NCBI RefSeq assembly: GCF_001411555.2
Contig: NC_049909.1
Coordinates: forward strand, 13,698,686-13,762,685
DNA length: 64,000 bases
Source: Juglans regia
Lineage: Eukaryota > Streptophyta > Magnoliopsida > Fagales > Juglandaceae
Reading direction: 5' to 3'
Positions within the stretch are counted from its first letter, which is position 1. Each line of letters begins with the position of its first letter. The notes under the pieces were generated by a model. It saw only the letters and a list, made by a program, of their open reading frames with translations, was not told where the DNA came from and ran no database searches. Made by a program: the position numbers and the translations under genes. Shown here piece by piece: positions 1 to 12,639 of the stretch.

Positions 1-1190
1 TTAAGTTAAGTTGAAATAATAAAATATTAATAAAATATTATTTTTTAATATTATTATTATTTTAAAATTTATAAAAATTAGATTATTTATTATATTTTAT
101 GTTAAAATTTAAAAAAATTATAATTATAAGTTGAAACGCGCATGTAATTTCAGATGTTTTGTTTTTTTTATAGGATATAGTTTCGGTTTTGATCATGTAT
201 ATCATCCTATTAACATATTGTCAATTAAATGGTGTTGACGTGATATGCCACGTGTCGTGAAAAATTATGGGATGGCTGGAGTTGTCAAGCCAGGGAACTC
301 ATTGATAGATAGCTGTTGACAATTCGTTGCGTTGATGATATTGCATACGCGGCAGTATCTAGAGTGTTTTTGTTTTTAAATCTGCTGGTTTAGAGATAAG
401 ATAAATTAAGATTAAAATTAAAAATTAAATAAAATATTATTATAATATATTTTTTAAAATTATTTTTATTTGAAAATTTAAAAAAATTAAATTTTTTATT
501 TTATTTTATATAAAAATTTAAAAATAAAAAAAATTTCTAAAAACAAACGAATTGTATAATAGTAGATATTTATATGTATGATTTCAGCAATGACTACAGA
601 AGTTTTATACCGACACCCGCTACTGAATTATGTGGCCAAAGCCACCTGGCAGCCTAAAGTTAAAAAAAAGTATGAACAATGTAAAAATATATTCATTGGA
701 AGTTGTCATATTTTGATGTATGTTTTTTAATAGCGATAGTTTACAAATAAAGCTTCCAAAAGAGAATAAAACTAAATATTTGAATAAGAAATCTAAATGA
801 TTTTAAATATATATATATATATTCTTACCACTCTTTTATAATTTATCAATGCAAGAATGCTCTTTTATTAAAAATTAATATCAAATTTTACAAAACTACC
901 ATTTAAAAGAGTTCATGGGAATTGTAAGCGAGTCATTTGCTCACAGTATTTTTTTTCTATGAGTAACGTTATTTTAAAATCTCTATACAACATATTATTT
1001 ATGTGGCATAATTCGATTTAAAATATAAATTTTAAAATTTGACATCTTCACTACTCTATACCAATGTTTTAGTAACCGCAAACTTGTCATCAATTGCGAC
1101 AATAATACTTTAAGAAATAACAATGTTTTAATTAGGATTATTGATTGGGTCTATAAAGTCTAATAGAAGTTTATTTGATTGCCTACTCCG
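1..1190. other. AT-rich intergenic DNA, no gene seen
   Basis: Long A/T runs and short poly-A/poly-T tracts with no convincing open frame and no splice-like exon. There is a short (AT)n tract near 810-822. I see nothing supportable here beyond ordinary AT-rich plant intergenic sequence. Confidence 0.6.
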
Positions 1191-1860
1191 GAGGGGATAT
1201 TCCCCTCCCAACCCATTGGATTGGGCTTGGGCAAGATACTGAAGCCCATCTCGACCTGGATTGCGCCTCTCTTATAGCTCATGAATCACTAATGGAACCT
1301 AGTCCATAGATTGTATTAGAAGAAAGGAGATACACCATGCAATAAATAAGTCGAGGGGAGACAGACGGGATGCGCCGACTCTGACACTCTCATATGACAC
1401 CTACCATTAAAATATCTCCACATACAAGTAAATGAAAAATATAGAGAACATGGACAACCTTCCATTCTCTGACGGTGGTGGGGACGAGAAGTGATTGCAC
1501 CAATCACCTACCGTTGAAACGCCATCTGCAAAGCTACACCACATTAATGGTGTCACCTTAGACGTCACACTGTATTAAAAGACCATGACTCTGGCAACTG
1601 TGGTTGTGATGCCGACCCCTAACATAGTGTACGAGATGTTTTTCCGATAGTTAATATAAAAGCCGAACTTCATGTACGAATAGCTCCCTCTAAACTTTCC
1701 AATTCTCCTATAATTCTTCAAGAAGAAGTATTGACTTTAGCGTCTAAACCACCACTGAACCCACTTCTATCTTTATGCTTGCAAGTAGAAAGATCCCAAC
1801 TCAAATTATTGGAGCTTAACCAGATGTACGAAAAACTTCACTCCATTCTTGAACGTTGAA
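1190..1860. mobile_element. possible decayed LTR fragment
   Basis: This stretch is clearly richer in G+C than its surroundings. Around 1730-1760 it contains a TTGACTTTAGCGTCT-like segment resembling the conserved end region of plant Ty3/gypsy Tat LTRs (TGACTTA.GC.TC.GA type). No partner LTR, primer site or target duplication was found nearby, and the short open frames inside it look like chance. It may be an old solo LTR; the call is weak. Confidence 0.25.
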
Positions 1861-2198
1861 AGGGTCGTTCGTTTTCCCTTTCCACCGTCAAATGGCAACA
1901 TTTTATACAATAGAGGCGGATAAACAAAACAAAACGCCCCGTTTTTAATTAAGAACGGCAAAACACCGTGGCAATCAATTAAATAATTACAGCCAACGGC
2001 AACAAGATTCTCAGTTAATTACCACCCTAAATGCACTTAATGGTCAAATGGCAAATTAGTAATATCCTTTGAAAACTCAGACCTAATTGAGTCGATCCCC
2101 TCTTCCCTCTCTATTCTACCCTCAAACAGCTCCGTTATTCAAATTTTCCACAAGATATCGATCTCTCCGCCAATCTTCCTCTGCAGAACATTAGTTCA

Positions 2199-2219
2199 AT
2201 CTCTCTCTCTCTCTCTCTC
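2199..2219 (+). repeat. (TC)n microsatellite in 5' leader
   Basis: About ten TC dinucleotides lie 37-57 bases before the ATG at 2256. CT-rich tracts of this kind are common in plant 5' untranslated leaders, which supports 2256 as a genuine translation start. Confidence 0.7.
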
Positions 2220-2255
2220 CCCGCTGGAAGAATCAAAGTTAAGGACTGTGTTCAA

Positions 2256-3198
2256 ATGGCGACGTCAGCTTTCAAGTCCACGACGAAGAGAACTCCGATA
2301 GGAGCCTCTTCATCATCCACCGACGACTCAGTATCCTCCGATCGGAGCTCATCTCACCGCCGCTCTCGAAGCCTGAGCAGATTCTCACGCCGGCTTCCGG
2401 AGACGGCAGCCGATGATTTCGAATACCACGTTCCGGCTCCTAGAGGAAAGTTCGTGAACACGGTGAGGGGCTCGGGGTTCCCTGAGATCAGCCTCGACGA
2501 CCTCGCCATCGAGTTCTTCGGCTCCGGCGATCGAGGCCGCTCGGGTTCGAGGAACTCCGAGGCAGTCCCTCTGAGTGATTCCGGCACGTCGTCGTCGCAG
2601 AGGCGAGGGAGGTCGGTGTCAAGGCAGAGCTCGAAAACGGGTGGAGATGGGAGGGGCAGTTTGTGTAATAGCTCCAGTGGGGGAAGGGTAGTTCCGGAAA
2701 GTAATTCGAGGAGGCGACGGTCTGTTTCGGTTGTTCGCTGTCAGATTAGCGATTCCGAGGTGAGATATCTCTTTGCATTTTATTTTGATCCTTTTTTAAG
2801 TTTTATATTTGAACTCGAACGATTTGATTTTAACGGACATTATTTTCTGTAACGAAGATCTTAGCTTCATTGCGCACTTATTTGGAATTCGAATAAGCTA
2901 ACTTAATTTTCATTTTCATATTCATTCAGCAATATAACGTATATACTAGGCTTTGTTTGAAAATTGAAATAGGATTTGGACTTTACACTGGATAGAGTGT
3001 AGTCTTGAAGATGTTGTCTTCAATAAAACGCTCATATCGAATTGAATTATTTGGTTTGATTTTCAATTCTTATACTGATTTATGTAATGTATGCATTCGG
3101 CTTCGAGTGAGATAGGATACGGACTTTAAAATAATGAAGTATAATTTTTATCTCACAAAGAACTGCGGTAAATGTAATGGTGTGTCTTTGATATATAC

Positions 3199-3236
<38 letters not shown>

Positions 3237-6200
3237 AGTGTTGAAATATCTTAGTAGCAGTACTGTGATTATCATTCTTATGATATCCTATAGGTTTCTC
3301 ATTTGGGATATTATGAAGCGATAACTTTGACCTCCTCTCTTGATATAATTACGAATTCCAGTATTTTTGTCGAATGAATATACTTATAGCTAAGGCTACC
3401 TTGGATAATATGATTACCACAATGTTTTTTGGTTGTATAAAATGATATTCTTCAGTAACTCATGAGACTTTACGGTTGAATTCTAGCATTGAAAGGACTG
3501 GAGGAGATTGAATTTGAATGCTTTTCTATGAAAAATGTTAAAGATTTTATATATCCTGTTTACACATGCTTTTTCCTAGTAAATTATGTAAGAACTTTTT
3601 TAGCGTATCCAATGTTGAGTTTTATAGATGAATACCATCAGGGAGCATGCTTTATTATTAATGGAGATTAATTTTACCATATTGTTTTCCTAAACAAGAA
3701 TATGTAATTTTTCTTTGCTACATTGAAGTTGGAGAAAATATTTATCTTGCTTATGGTTATATATATTTTCCCAAACAACAGAGTGATCTAGATCATTCTC
3801 AGAATTCTAGAAATCGTGCTAAGCTGAAGAGTTTTGGTAATGCAAACAACAAAATGCCATTACCCAATAGGCCGGCAGTTTCAAATCAAAGACAAGTATT
3901 GAGAAGGTCTTTTAGCCAAAAAGATTTGCAGTCCCACGATGGCTATTCTGTAAGTATTTTCCTTCTCTTATGGCTTATTCCTTATCACTTTTGTTCATCT
4001 TTGTTGAAATCTATGAAGCATTGAGTTTGGGATTTTGTAATAGGGAAGCTCACAGACAGAGACAGGCTATTGCTTGGGTTGAGACCACACATACCTTAAT
4101 TGCCTTAATTTTAAAGTTCTCTTTAATTCTGTTAAACATTTTTTCATCGAACTTTTATTCATAACTGACCTGAATATAAAACAACGTCTCTTTAACTTTC
4201 AGAGTCAGTCTTCTGTCCTTACTGATGATGAAGGAAAGGATGCTCATTCCAATAGAAGTGGTATTGAGAAGACCACGCGGACATTTTCTGCCCAAAATAA
4301 GGTTTATTTTTTATTTTTTATTTTTATTATGTTAGGTGTAAAATGATGGTTATGCAATAACCACTGCCTGAGTTTTATGTTTTAACCAGACCAAAAAGAA
4401 CAAAGTTATATATTTTCATGTCAATCATTTAATGTGTCAACTTTTTCATTCATCAGGTAGAGCGCCTTGCTTCGGATGATGACGTTAATGGTGAATTTTA
4501 TGCAGCAATGCGCGAAGAACTTATAAATGCTGTGGAGGGGATCAGAATGGAACTTGAGCAAGTCTGTAATTAATAAATGCTGTGGAGGAGATTGATGTTC
4601 TTTATCCTACATGTGCAAAATTTGGTTCATTCTTTGATCTGTTTGCTGAAACTAATTAGTGCTCCTTGCAACTTACTCAGGCAGCAGTTAAGACGAAAGA
4701 ATCTTTTTCAGGAAGTGATGATTGCTTGCAACCAAATAATTCCAATGTTCTTCAGGCTGTTTCTTCAATCAGAAAGAACTACTCAACAGTATTGGAGCAG
4801 GTAAATTCAAATTATTTGTCCTGGTAATTTCACCCTATGATATCCTTGAATATGCAAGATGCACACAGCCGGAGCTCTACTATTCATAGTGATTGTTGTT
4901 TGGGAGTACTTGAGTGGTTTATCTTAGTAAATTACTCCTTATTGATTTCTTGACATAGATTTGGTTTTGTTGAATGTTTTAATTTGTACAACTGTCTAAA
5001 CTTGTGTTGCAGTATTGAAATTCTATATTTGTGCAAACAGTACAAGATCCGGTAGGTCCGTTTATCATTACAACTATTCTAAAGTATTCATAGATTTTCC
5101 TTCCCAAACATCAATCAAACACAAAACACTTTTCAAGTTCAAATATTCAACTTTTTCATCTAATCATTATAACTTTTCCAAACTCCCTAACAAAACACTA
5201 AAAAATACTACTTTTTCCAATTTTAAAACAAAAATAATTTTTAAATAATTTTTTTAACTTTATAATATTTTTATTGGACTTTTTCTCTATCATTTTTCAA
5301 AACTCAATAAAACATCTTAGCTCAAACCATTTCACTACTATTCACAGATATACGGATATTCTAAGTATCCAAATGGACCATAACTGTGTCTTTAAATTGC
5401 TGCATTCAGAATTCAGTTCAGATTTGTGCTGGGATGGTTGACAAATGTGTATTGAGTTTAAATTATTTTTTATGTTTGTTCATACCAAGACTTTTAGAGG
5501 AGTTACTAGTTTGGATTTTACTTGAAAGACTATTTGGAATGTGACAGCATCTTCATAGGTAGTTTTTGTTATTTGGATACCCACAATGGGGGGAATTCTT
5601 GCAGTTTATAATTTTCTAATATAGAAGACAATTAACGTGGACTGGTGTTTTGCACACAAGAGAAAGGATAAGAACATCGATCATTCATTGCTTTGTTGCT
5701 CAGTTACCATGGAGTCGTGGTCGTTTTGTTTTTGTGGCATTTGGTATGAAATAGGTTATGCCTAGATCAGTGGTTGCTTCAGTGTTGGCGAAGGATACCT
5801 AGTTTGTACAGGAACAAATTTGGAATGTGTTTCTGTCTTGTGGACTATGTGTAGGGAGGTAAATAGGCAGGCTTTTGAGGGGCAGGAGCTTTCTGCTGAT
5901 AGAATTAAGTCTGGATTTGCGTTTTCCTTTTTGGATGTTGGTAGATGGATATAGTGACTATACTTGATTTTTTTGGATTTGCCGTTTAGCTTATTGTTAC
6001 CTAGGGAATACTTTCATGTATAGAATCTATATATTCCCCCTTATTGTTCGAGTAAATTGTACTCATCAAACAGTATATTGATCATCTGTGGGCATAATCA
6101 AGAAGGTAGTACATCTTTCTATCAACTTTCTAAATGCTAAACAGATGCAATTTTCAAATAGGCCCACTGCATTATGAGTTGCCTTCCATGTGAAAAGAGC

Positions 6201-7937
6201 CCCTTTTAAGTGCATTTTAACTAGCATAAAATGCTGAATTGATGGATCTAATAATTAACTTGAATTCACAGTCAGAGAGGCGTAAAAAGGATTTGTTGGC
6301 CAAAATGGTGTTGGAGGAGCATCGTGATCGGGAACTGTCTAAGATTGTGAACAAATTGCTTCCTGATCCAAAGAAAACTGCTGTGGAAAAACCTTCACAA
6401 GCCAGAAAGGTACCCTCTTTTCCTGCACTCTTGCAGGTTGTTGGGTTTACCCTTATTTACAGTAAAAGCTCTCTAATAGTTTGATTATTTCCAAATAACT
6501 CTCCCCCTTTGCAGAGGCTAAAAGCGAGTTGACTTTTTAGTTTATATGTTTTTTGCCAGAGGAGTAATGACAGAAGTAGGATGTCAAAGTGTTTGACTGA
6601 GGAGGCAGAGAAGTATATTGAGGACTTCATTTCCAACGTTGAGGATACTGACATTTCATCTCTTGATGGAGAAAGGAGCGATACAAGCTCATCTTTAGGA
6701 GGAATTGTAAAGCCGGAAACTCTTCAAAGTCCAGCCACTTCTAATCCTCTTCCCGTTGAAATGGATGGGGTCGTTCTGCCTTGGTTGTCCTGGGAAGCTA
6801 GTAATGATGCTACTCCTCAATCATGCAAGAGTAAGGCAGAGCCTCCTGTGACTCCAATCAGCTTATGGGATGCAACTCAGGTACTCATTCTTTTCCCCGT
6901 TGTGATTCTTTTGGGATGGTGTGGGGTGGAGGTGATTAGGTAAAGGCCTGCTCAGAGATTTGAATATGCTTTCAATTGGCTTTCATTTTGCATAAATATG
7001 CCTCCCTCTTAACATACAGTTCTTGCTTCATGGGCTGTCAAAGCATACCTACTATTAGTTTCTAAACCTAGGCTTAAAGAAAAGAGTAGTGATATACACA
7101 CAACATTCTTCACAACACTTTTCATAACACATGATATAAAATGAGGATATTTTTTTTTTTTTATAACCGTGGGTGTTCGGGCTAGCTTGCACGCACCTCG
7201 ACTAATTCCATGGGACTCTGAAGTTAACGACCAGGTAAACTTCTAGTGGCCGTAAGAAGACTCGAACTGGTGACTATTGGAGAGCAAATCTAAGGTCGGA
7301 CCAACTGAGCTACCCCTCAGGGTTATAAAATGAGGATATTTTTGTAAAGTGGTGTTACTTTTATTTGATATTTTACAATAATACCCCTCATTTTAAAACG
7401 TGATTATAAAATATGTCGTGAAAAATATTGTGTTTATAATTTTTATAAAGAAAAATCTATTTACAAGCTCGCTTATTGGTACAGAAACACGTCACTATTG
7501 TAAATGAACGCTGCACCAGCTGGCATAAAAAATGTGTTGTTTTTTTAATAACTGTAGCCGGTCCTACTTACTGTAATTTTTCCCTGTGATTCATTGTTCC
7601 CTTTTTTTGACTCGACTCATTTTTCCTTGAACCACATTAATAGGAAGTGTCCAGTGCACAAAATCAAAGTAATCGTTCCGCGAGCAGTCGTGGGAGCTGG
7701 AGCCCTATTTGTGGCATGTCAATGTACCTAGGAGAAGACGCATGGACTAAGTCTGGAGAACCTGGTAGTTATGGCAGCCAATCTTGTTCCAATGAATCGA
7801 GAGGATTATGCTTTGACATGGATGATTATCTCAAGGTCCAAAGCAACGAAGATTTTCTCTTCGAAAGATTGAACCAAACTCAGAGAATCAATTCAGGTAG
7901 TCTTCTGCTTTGTAATCGCACGTTTTCCTGGATATAA
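2256..7937 (+). CDS. Ser/Arg-rich plant-specific protein, unknown function
   Basis: Eight coding exons join in phase 0 with GT-AG borders: 2256-2759, 3782-3949, 4203-4301, 4457-4561, 4681-4800, 6272-6409, 6560-6880 and 7644-7937, giving 582 residues. The first 168 residues are a low-complexity Ser/Arg/Gly region with repeated RRSRSLSR / RRGRSVSRQ / RRRRSVSV motifs like an SR-type or disordered nuclear protein. Residues roughly 225-325 contain acidic, helical stretches (for example MREELINAVEGIRMELEQ, then SERRKKDLLAKMVLEE) that could form a coiled coil. A conserved-looking block follows (KCLTEEAEKYIEDFISNVED, DTDISSLDGERSDTSSSLGG). I recognise it as a plant-wide uncharacterised family but cannot name it, and no catalytic motif is visible. 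The last exon reads through a possible donor at 7896 to a stop at 7937; I take this as the normal C-terminus. Intron 5 (4801-6271) carries a MITE and intron 7 a SINE. Confidence 0.85.
3209..3237. repeat. (TG)n microsatellite in intron 1
   Basis: Roughly thirteen consecutive GT dinucleotides directly follow a short (AT)n tract, within intron 1 of the Ser/Arg-rich gene. Confidence 0.9.
5055..5379. mobile_element. MITE-like element in intron 5
   Basis: A 325-bp AT-rich block begins GGTCCGTTTA and ends, read on the opposite strand, GGTCCATTTGG, giving inverted ends of about ten bases. It lies inside intron 5 of the Ser/Arg-rich gene and has no open frame of note. No clear target duplication was found, so the superfamily is open. 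Confidence 0.5.
7151..7323 (-). mobile_element. tRNA-derived SINE
   Basis: Read on the minus strand the element opens with a tRNA-like A box (GTAGCTCAGTTGGT, at about 7301-7314), then a B box (AGTTCGAGTCT, about 7258-7268), and finishes in a poly-A tail, seen as a T run at 7151-7162 on the plus strand. It is bracketed by a perfect 20-bp direct repeat, tataaaatgaggatattttt, at 7135-7154 and 7324-7343. That is the target duplication expected of LINE-driven retroposition. It lies in intron 7 of the Ser/Arg-rich gene, antisense to it. Confidence 0.88.
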
Positions 7938-9890
7938 TAATGCCTTTCTTTCTAGTTTTCTTTCCCCCCACATTCTACTATGTACAGATACTTTTTTTTA
8001 TTTATTACTATTATTATTATTATTAGTATTTCTGGGAAGAAGCTTTAGACATTCATCATGGTGCATTAAATACGCATTTTCTCTCGTTGAACACGATTAC
8101 TCTCTTGTCTTCCAGTAACTAAAACAACCCCTACCCATTTTCTTGCCTAGAAGAAAAGCATTTTCGTTTAGCTGTGAATAAAAAAGCATCCGATTTTGGA
8201 GCTTTATTACATTTATTTTGCCACTATTTCCAGCCTGTGATTATGGTAGCATATGATTTCCAAGCTACCTTGGTACTGCGTTTTGATTTTTCCATCTATT
8301 TTAGCAAAAGAGTTAAGCGGGGAGATCCAGATGGGCATAGGCTACAATAGTTGTATCTGGTCTAAGATCCTCTCGAGAGCATTCACAATTATTTCTTCAT
8401 ATACAATGTCCTATAATTATGTTCTATTTTAAAATTATCTAAATTTATAAGTTAAACCAAAATACAATTGATTAAAAAAAAGAGATTATATTTATGAGAA
8501 TATTCTCAAAATATATTATAAAAACAGGAAAGACAATACACAAAACAACCTTTCTACTCTATACCCACTCTCTCATCCGAATAAGAAAAAAAACTAATCA
8601 TAGAATGCAGCTATACTCGAAGGTGCATGATTTTTTTTTTTTTTTTTTTTATAGTTTTACAGTGATGTCATGAAATGTTAAGTATTATGCCATAAAATGA
8701 GAGATAATGGTTTAAATAAAAATATGATAACTTTCAACTAGTGGAAAAAGAAACTTAAAGGAGAGAAATTAATTTAAAATATTTTAGAGTTGTGAAAGTA
8801 TAGCAGATTATTGTAGCGGGTTAATGTAACAAAGTGTAAGATGAAATACAAAATTTATTGGAATGGATTTTGAGCAATTTTATTTATATTTTACAAAAAA
8901 TTGTATTTTATAAAAATCATTGTGAATGCACTTAGAGGGGTGGAGATAGCGAAAAGTCGAGGGAATTTATTCAATACAAAAACTGTTGACCCCAATCCAC
9001 TTGAGGATAAAAATTAAAATGATAGTAAAGTAATAATGAGTACCAGTTACAGCATTAGCATTGATTTTTTTAAAGTTATTTTTAAAATTTGATAGAAAAT
9101 ACATATTTTTTATAAATTTAAAATTTTTCTAATCATAACTCTATTTATATTAATTAAAATAATAATATAATATTATTTTTTTAATAATAATATTTTAATT
9201 TTTTTAATAATAATATTTTATAATAATATGTTAATTAATAATATTATTTATTTCTTCACATATTTCAAAACTAAACACAAGTAAAATAACGTCCGGAGAA
9301 AGTGAAAATCTTAAAAAAGGAAAACTGAAAAGTAAAGCAGTTAGAGTAATTTTCACAATAAAATAATACTTTTAAAGATGAACTGAAGATATATTTAAAT
9401 TTACTATCGCTCATAATTCAAATTTTTATTTTTAAAAAAAATTAATATAAATCATTTTATCTATATTTCTTTGACAATACATTACCTTTTTTAAAAAGCG
9501 AATGCCAATACTTATGCTTGTGCATCTCTTCGGATTCAAACTCATAATCTTTTGTCTACAAACCACGTGCACGTCTCTTAACTACTAAACTATCACCTTT
9601 GTTGATTTGTGTTATGCCTTGTTTACAGCATTAGCATTGAAATAGGTAAATGTAAAAGTAAAATTTGGCTAAAATCACGTATTTTGCCTTTTGGCTATTT
9701 TATTCAAGAGATGTTCACATATTGAATTACTCATCTGTTAGTCAAAATATTAATAAAATATTATTAATTTAATAATAAAAATATTTTTTCTAATTTTATT
9801 TTTATATTTTATAATTATACTGACTATAGATTAATTAATAATTAAATTATTATTCGCCAACTATCATTTTTTGCTAATCAAACAATCATA
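7938..9890. other. AT-rich intergenic stretch with one MITE, no gene
   Basis: After the stop of the Ser/Arg-rich gene the DNA is AT-rich with poly-T runs (8633-8651) and no supportable coding exon. It contains the inverted-ended element at 8373-8942; the rest shows nothing I can name. Confidence 0.6.
8373..8942. mobile_element. MITE with GCATTCACAAT inverted ends
   Basis: The left end reads CCTCTCGAGAGCATTCACAA and the right end, reverse-complemented, CCTCTAAGTGCATTCACAA. The similarity continues inward for about 20 more bases. The 570-bp core is AT-rich and non-coding. Flanking target duplications were not resolved, so assignment (hAT-like is plausible) is tentative. Confidence 0.5.
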
Positions 9891-9896
9891 TATATA

Positions 9897-9989
9897 ATTC
9901 TTGAATCCAACAAACACATTTTGCCAACTCATCTAATACCTAATAATCACATCTATAATTCTTGAAACCAACAAACACATTTTGCCAAG
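9897..9989. repeat. two-copy tandem repeat, ~60-bp period
   Basis: The phrase AATTCTTGAA.CCAACAAAC plus ACATTTTGCCAA occurs at about 9897-9930 and again at 9955-9989, with similar spacer sequence between the two copies. Confidence 0.75.
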
Positions 9990-10251
9990 TTGAACGGTCG
10001 GAACCGGTGGAGAACCGATTGGCAGGAGGTGGGAATTTGATGAAACCAATGTCGGTCGGTTCGGTTCGATCCGGTCCCAATTTTAACCAGGTTTAAGTGA
10101 AACGGCGTCGTTTTACATATAAAATTTTAGGAAAAAACATTAAAACCAAACGACATCGTTTGGAATTAGGATTTGAATACCATTGCCCCTCCCCTCCCTC
10201 TTATTCTCCCGATCTCATTTCTCTCTTCACTTTCTCACTCCTCATTTTTCA

Positions 10252-10286
<35 letters not shown>

Positions 10287-10535
10287 GAAATTTTCTCTCT
10301 CATCACGGCGTTCTCACTTCTCAGTACATTCTTTGATTCTCTCCATTCTCTCTCTTATCGCACCACCAACGAGACACCAACGAACTGACTGGATTTATGT
10401 CGAAACTGACGTCGCCGGTTTTTCCCCCCTTCATTGGCCAGTTTTAGAGATGTTTACACATTATCGTTTTGGTTTCAATTTTGGACCGAAACTGAACTGT
10501 AGCTATCGATTTTCACCCCTACACCCAGCTGAGAC
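9990..10535. mobile_element. non-autonomous element with CGGTTCGG words
   Basis: The segment opens with dense degenerate words (CGGAACCGG, CGGTTCGGTTCGATCCGG at about 10053-10073). It contains the near-palindrome AAACGGCGTCGTTTT (10100-10113) and a CT-rich stretch, then closes with TTTTGGTTTCAATTTTGGACC and CACCCCTACACC. Open frames across it are products of the (TC)n tract and look spurious. The architecture matches the elements at 11937-12620 and 23727-24123. Limits are approximate because no target duplication was seen. Confidence 0.4.
10254..10283. repeat. (TC)n microsatellite
   Basis: About fifteen TC dinucleotides inside a longer pyrimidine-rich stretch (10190-10360). Confidence 0.9.
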
Positions 10536-10897
10536 CTTTTAATAGGTGCATTTGTTTCCCATTGAGGTTGTGTTGCTTGGACATCAACATTATTATGTGC
10601 ACTATCCATAAGGGGGTTTTTAATACCACCCTCACCACTTTCTAAGAGTGTGGTGAAGAAGAGAACTTAATCAATTAGTGTGTTCATCCTTCAATAAAAT
10701 ATTGAAGGACGAAATGTTACTAAATAACAAAAATAGGCACCAGTATGTACAACAGAAAATATATGTTGCCTCATTATCAATTCTCCACATTTGTAAGCCA
10801 CCAGCAAGTCAAAATAAGCCCATAGTCCCATTGCCATTCAAGATGAAGCATGCCAAAATCATTTGTTTGTATGTTTCAATATGCATACTTCTAAAGC

Positions 10898-11095
10898 AAA
10901 AAGTAATACTAATGCGAACTTGCCTACATATTCACTGCAATATGACCCTATAAATATTATGTTAAAGTATAAATATTATGTTATATCAAAAACTAATATT
11001 AATGCCAACTAGCCTACATATTCATTGCAAATATGGCGCTATAAATATTTTGTTATAGCAAAAAGTAATATTAATGCCAACTAGCATACATTTTA
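10898..11095. repeat. tandem repeat, three ~80-bp units
   Basis: The phrase AAAAAGTAATACTAATGC then CTACATATTCACTGCAA then CTATAAATATTATGTTA recurs three times with drift (starts near 10898, 10985 and 11058); the third unit is partial. Confidence 0.7.
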
Positions 11096-11430
11096 AGGCT
11101 CGTTGGAGGGCTATGCTTCAAACAAAAAGGTTATTCAAAACCAAAGGACAAAGTTGAAGCATAACCCTCTTGCTCTTATGTGTTTGTTAAAACCAAAGGA
11201 CCCATTACTCACTCATTCTCTCTCAAATTTCAAAATACCAAGTCTAAATTGAACCCATTAAGAACATCAAATAAAAATATTAAAATTATCCCTAAAATCC
11301 AGAAAGCGAAAATTCAGAAAAATAGTAAATAACAACCCTAAAATAATCCCTGAAAATCAACCCTAGATTAAGTAAAACTTCAGCAAAATCAGTTCATCCT
11401 GAAATCATAATAATAAAAATGACAACAAAA

Positions 11431-11431
11431 C

Positions 11432-11468
<37 letters not shown>

Positions 11469-11880
11469 TATTTATCCTAGATTCGACATTGAAGAGCAGC
11501 GACGATGATGAACAGCTACACCGATGTTGGAAGTGCAACGTGTGAATGTGGGAGACTGAAAACCTGGAAATGAATATAACGTGTTTCAATGAAGGGAGCG
11601 AGAAATAGGAAAGAAAGACTCAGCCAGAGAGAGAGAGAGAACGAAGAAATTCTTGAGAACAATATATCTATGGTTGGAAGCCAACAATGAGAGAAAATCT
11701 TACTGATTTCTATAAAGAAGAGAGTTTCCATCGAGGGAGAATTCAAGTGACCGTCGCGAGAGAGAGTGAGAGCTTCTGTCGAGAGAGAAAGAGAGAAAGA
11801 ACGAAGGGCTTCTGTCAAGAGAGAGAAAGAGAGTCTAAGTGGGAAGAAAGCGAAATTATTCATAAAATATTCAATAGATG
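11431..11880. repeat. GA-rich low-complexity region
   Basis: (GA)n at 11431-11466 is followed by a purine-rich stretch to about 11833 with repeated AGAGAGAAAGAGAG words and a duplicated GCTTCTGTC(G/A)AGAGAGAAA phrase. The long open frames on both strands come from this composition, so I do not call a gene. Confidence 0.75.
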
Positions 11881-11936
11881 GGGAACAATAACCATCCAAA
11901 TATTAAAAATATGTAGAATTACTGTAGTAAGTAGGG

Positions 11937-12620
11937 GTAAAAACAAAAAACCAGTGAACCGGACCGAACCGAACCAAATCGGTGAGTTCAGTCCAGTTCG
12001 GTACCGGTTCTAGTTTTTTCAAAACCGGTAGAAATTAGTCTAGTTCCGATTTTCATTTTTCTAACACCGGATCGAACCAGACTGGACCGATTCATATAAA
12101 TATATATTTTTAATTTTTAAATTATATAAAATATTTTTTATATGATTTTTATATTATATATAATTTTGATATCTAATATATATAATTATATATAAAATAA
12201 TCTTGTATTATATGCTAAATTACTAATTAAAATAACATTAAAATTTAAAATCCTATATAAATAACTATATATTATCACTATAGTATGTAGTATTAGTAGT
12301 TATACTAATACAATATTACTATATATTATAATATACTATAATATATCACTATATAATATATTATAATATATCACTATAGTCTATAATACAATTATAATAT
12401 ATATTATAATTGTATTACAATATATTATCATTGTATTATTATATACTATAATATACTGGAAAAATAAGACTGAACCGGACCGAAATCGGTAAAACCGGAA
12501 GTACCGGTTTAGAGGTGTAACTAATGCAATATAGGTTCTTCAAATCTCAAAACTGGTGTATACCGGTTCATTTCTAAAATATGTCCAAAATGGACCCAAC
12601 AGGACCGGTTACACCCCTAC
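11937..12620. mobile_element. foldback-like element, CCGGTTCGG arms, AT core
   Basis: The left end reads TAGGGGTAAAAAC and the right end, reverse-complemented, TAGGGGTGTAACCGG, giving short inverted ends. Both arms (11955-12085 and 12470-12610) are packed with degenerate CCGGACCGAACCGAACC / GGTACCGGTT words. The core (12090-12450) is almost pure A/T with repeated ATATAATATACTATAAT phrases. The flanks (GTAGTAAG and CCTATAAG) are at best a decayed 8-bp target duplication. A hAT-like non-autonomous element is the best guess. Confidence 0.5.
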
Positions 12621-12639
12621 CTATAAGCAAAAAAATTGG

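Noticed and set aside
5015..5248. 77-codon plus-strand frame in intron 5 of the Ser/Arg-rich gene
   Set aside because: It lies in the MITE-like insertion and the flanking exons splice in frame without it.
7250..7323. Functional tRNA gene
   Set aside because: The A and B boxes are there, but the acceptor and anticodon arms do not form a cloverleaf, and the poly-A tail plus 20-bp duplication mark a SINE.
10097..10542. Overlapping open frames of 70-120 codons on the plus strand
   Set aside because: They are generated by the (TC)n tract, which is open in several frames at once, and no domain or exon structure supports a protein.
11389..12013. Open frames of 66-127 codons on both strands
   Set aside because: GA-rich low-complexity sequence gives Ser/Leu or Arg/Glu runs in every frame; no gene signal.
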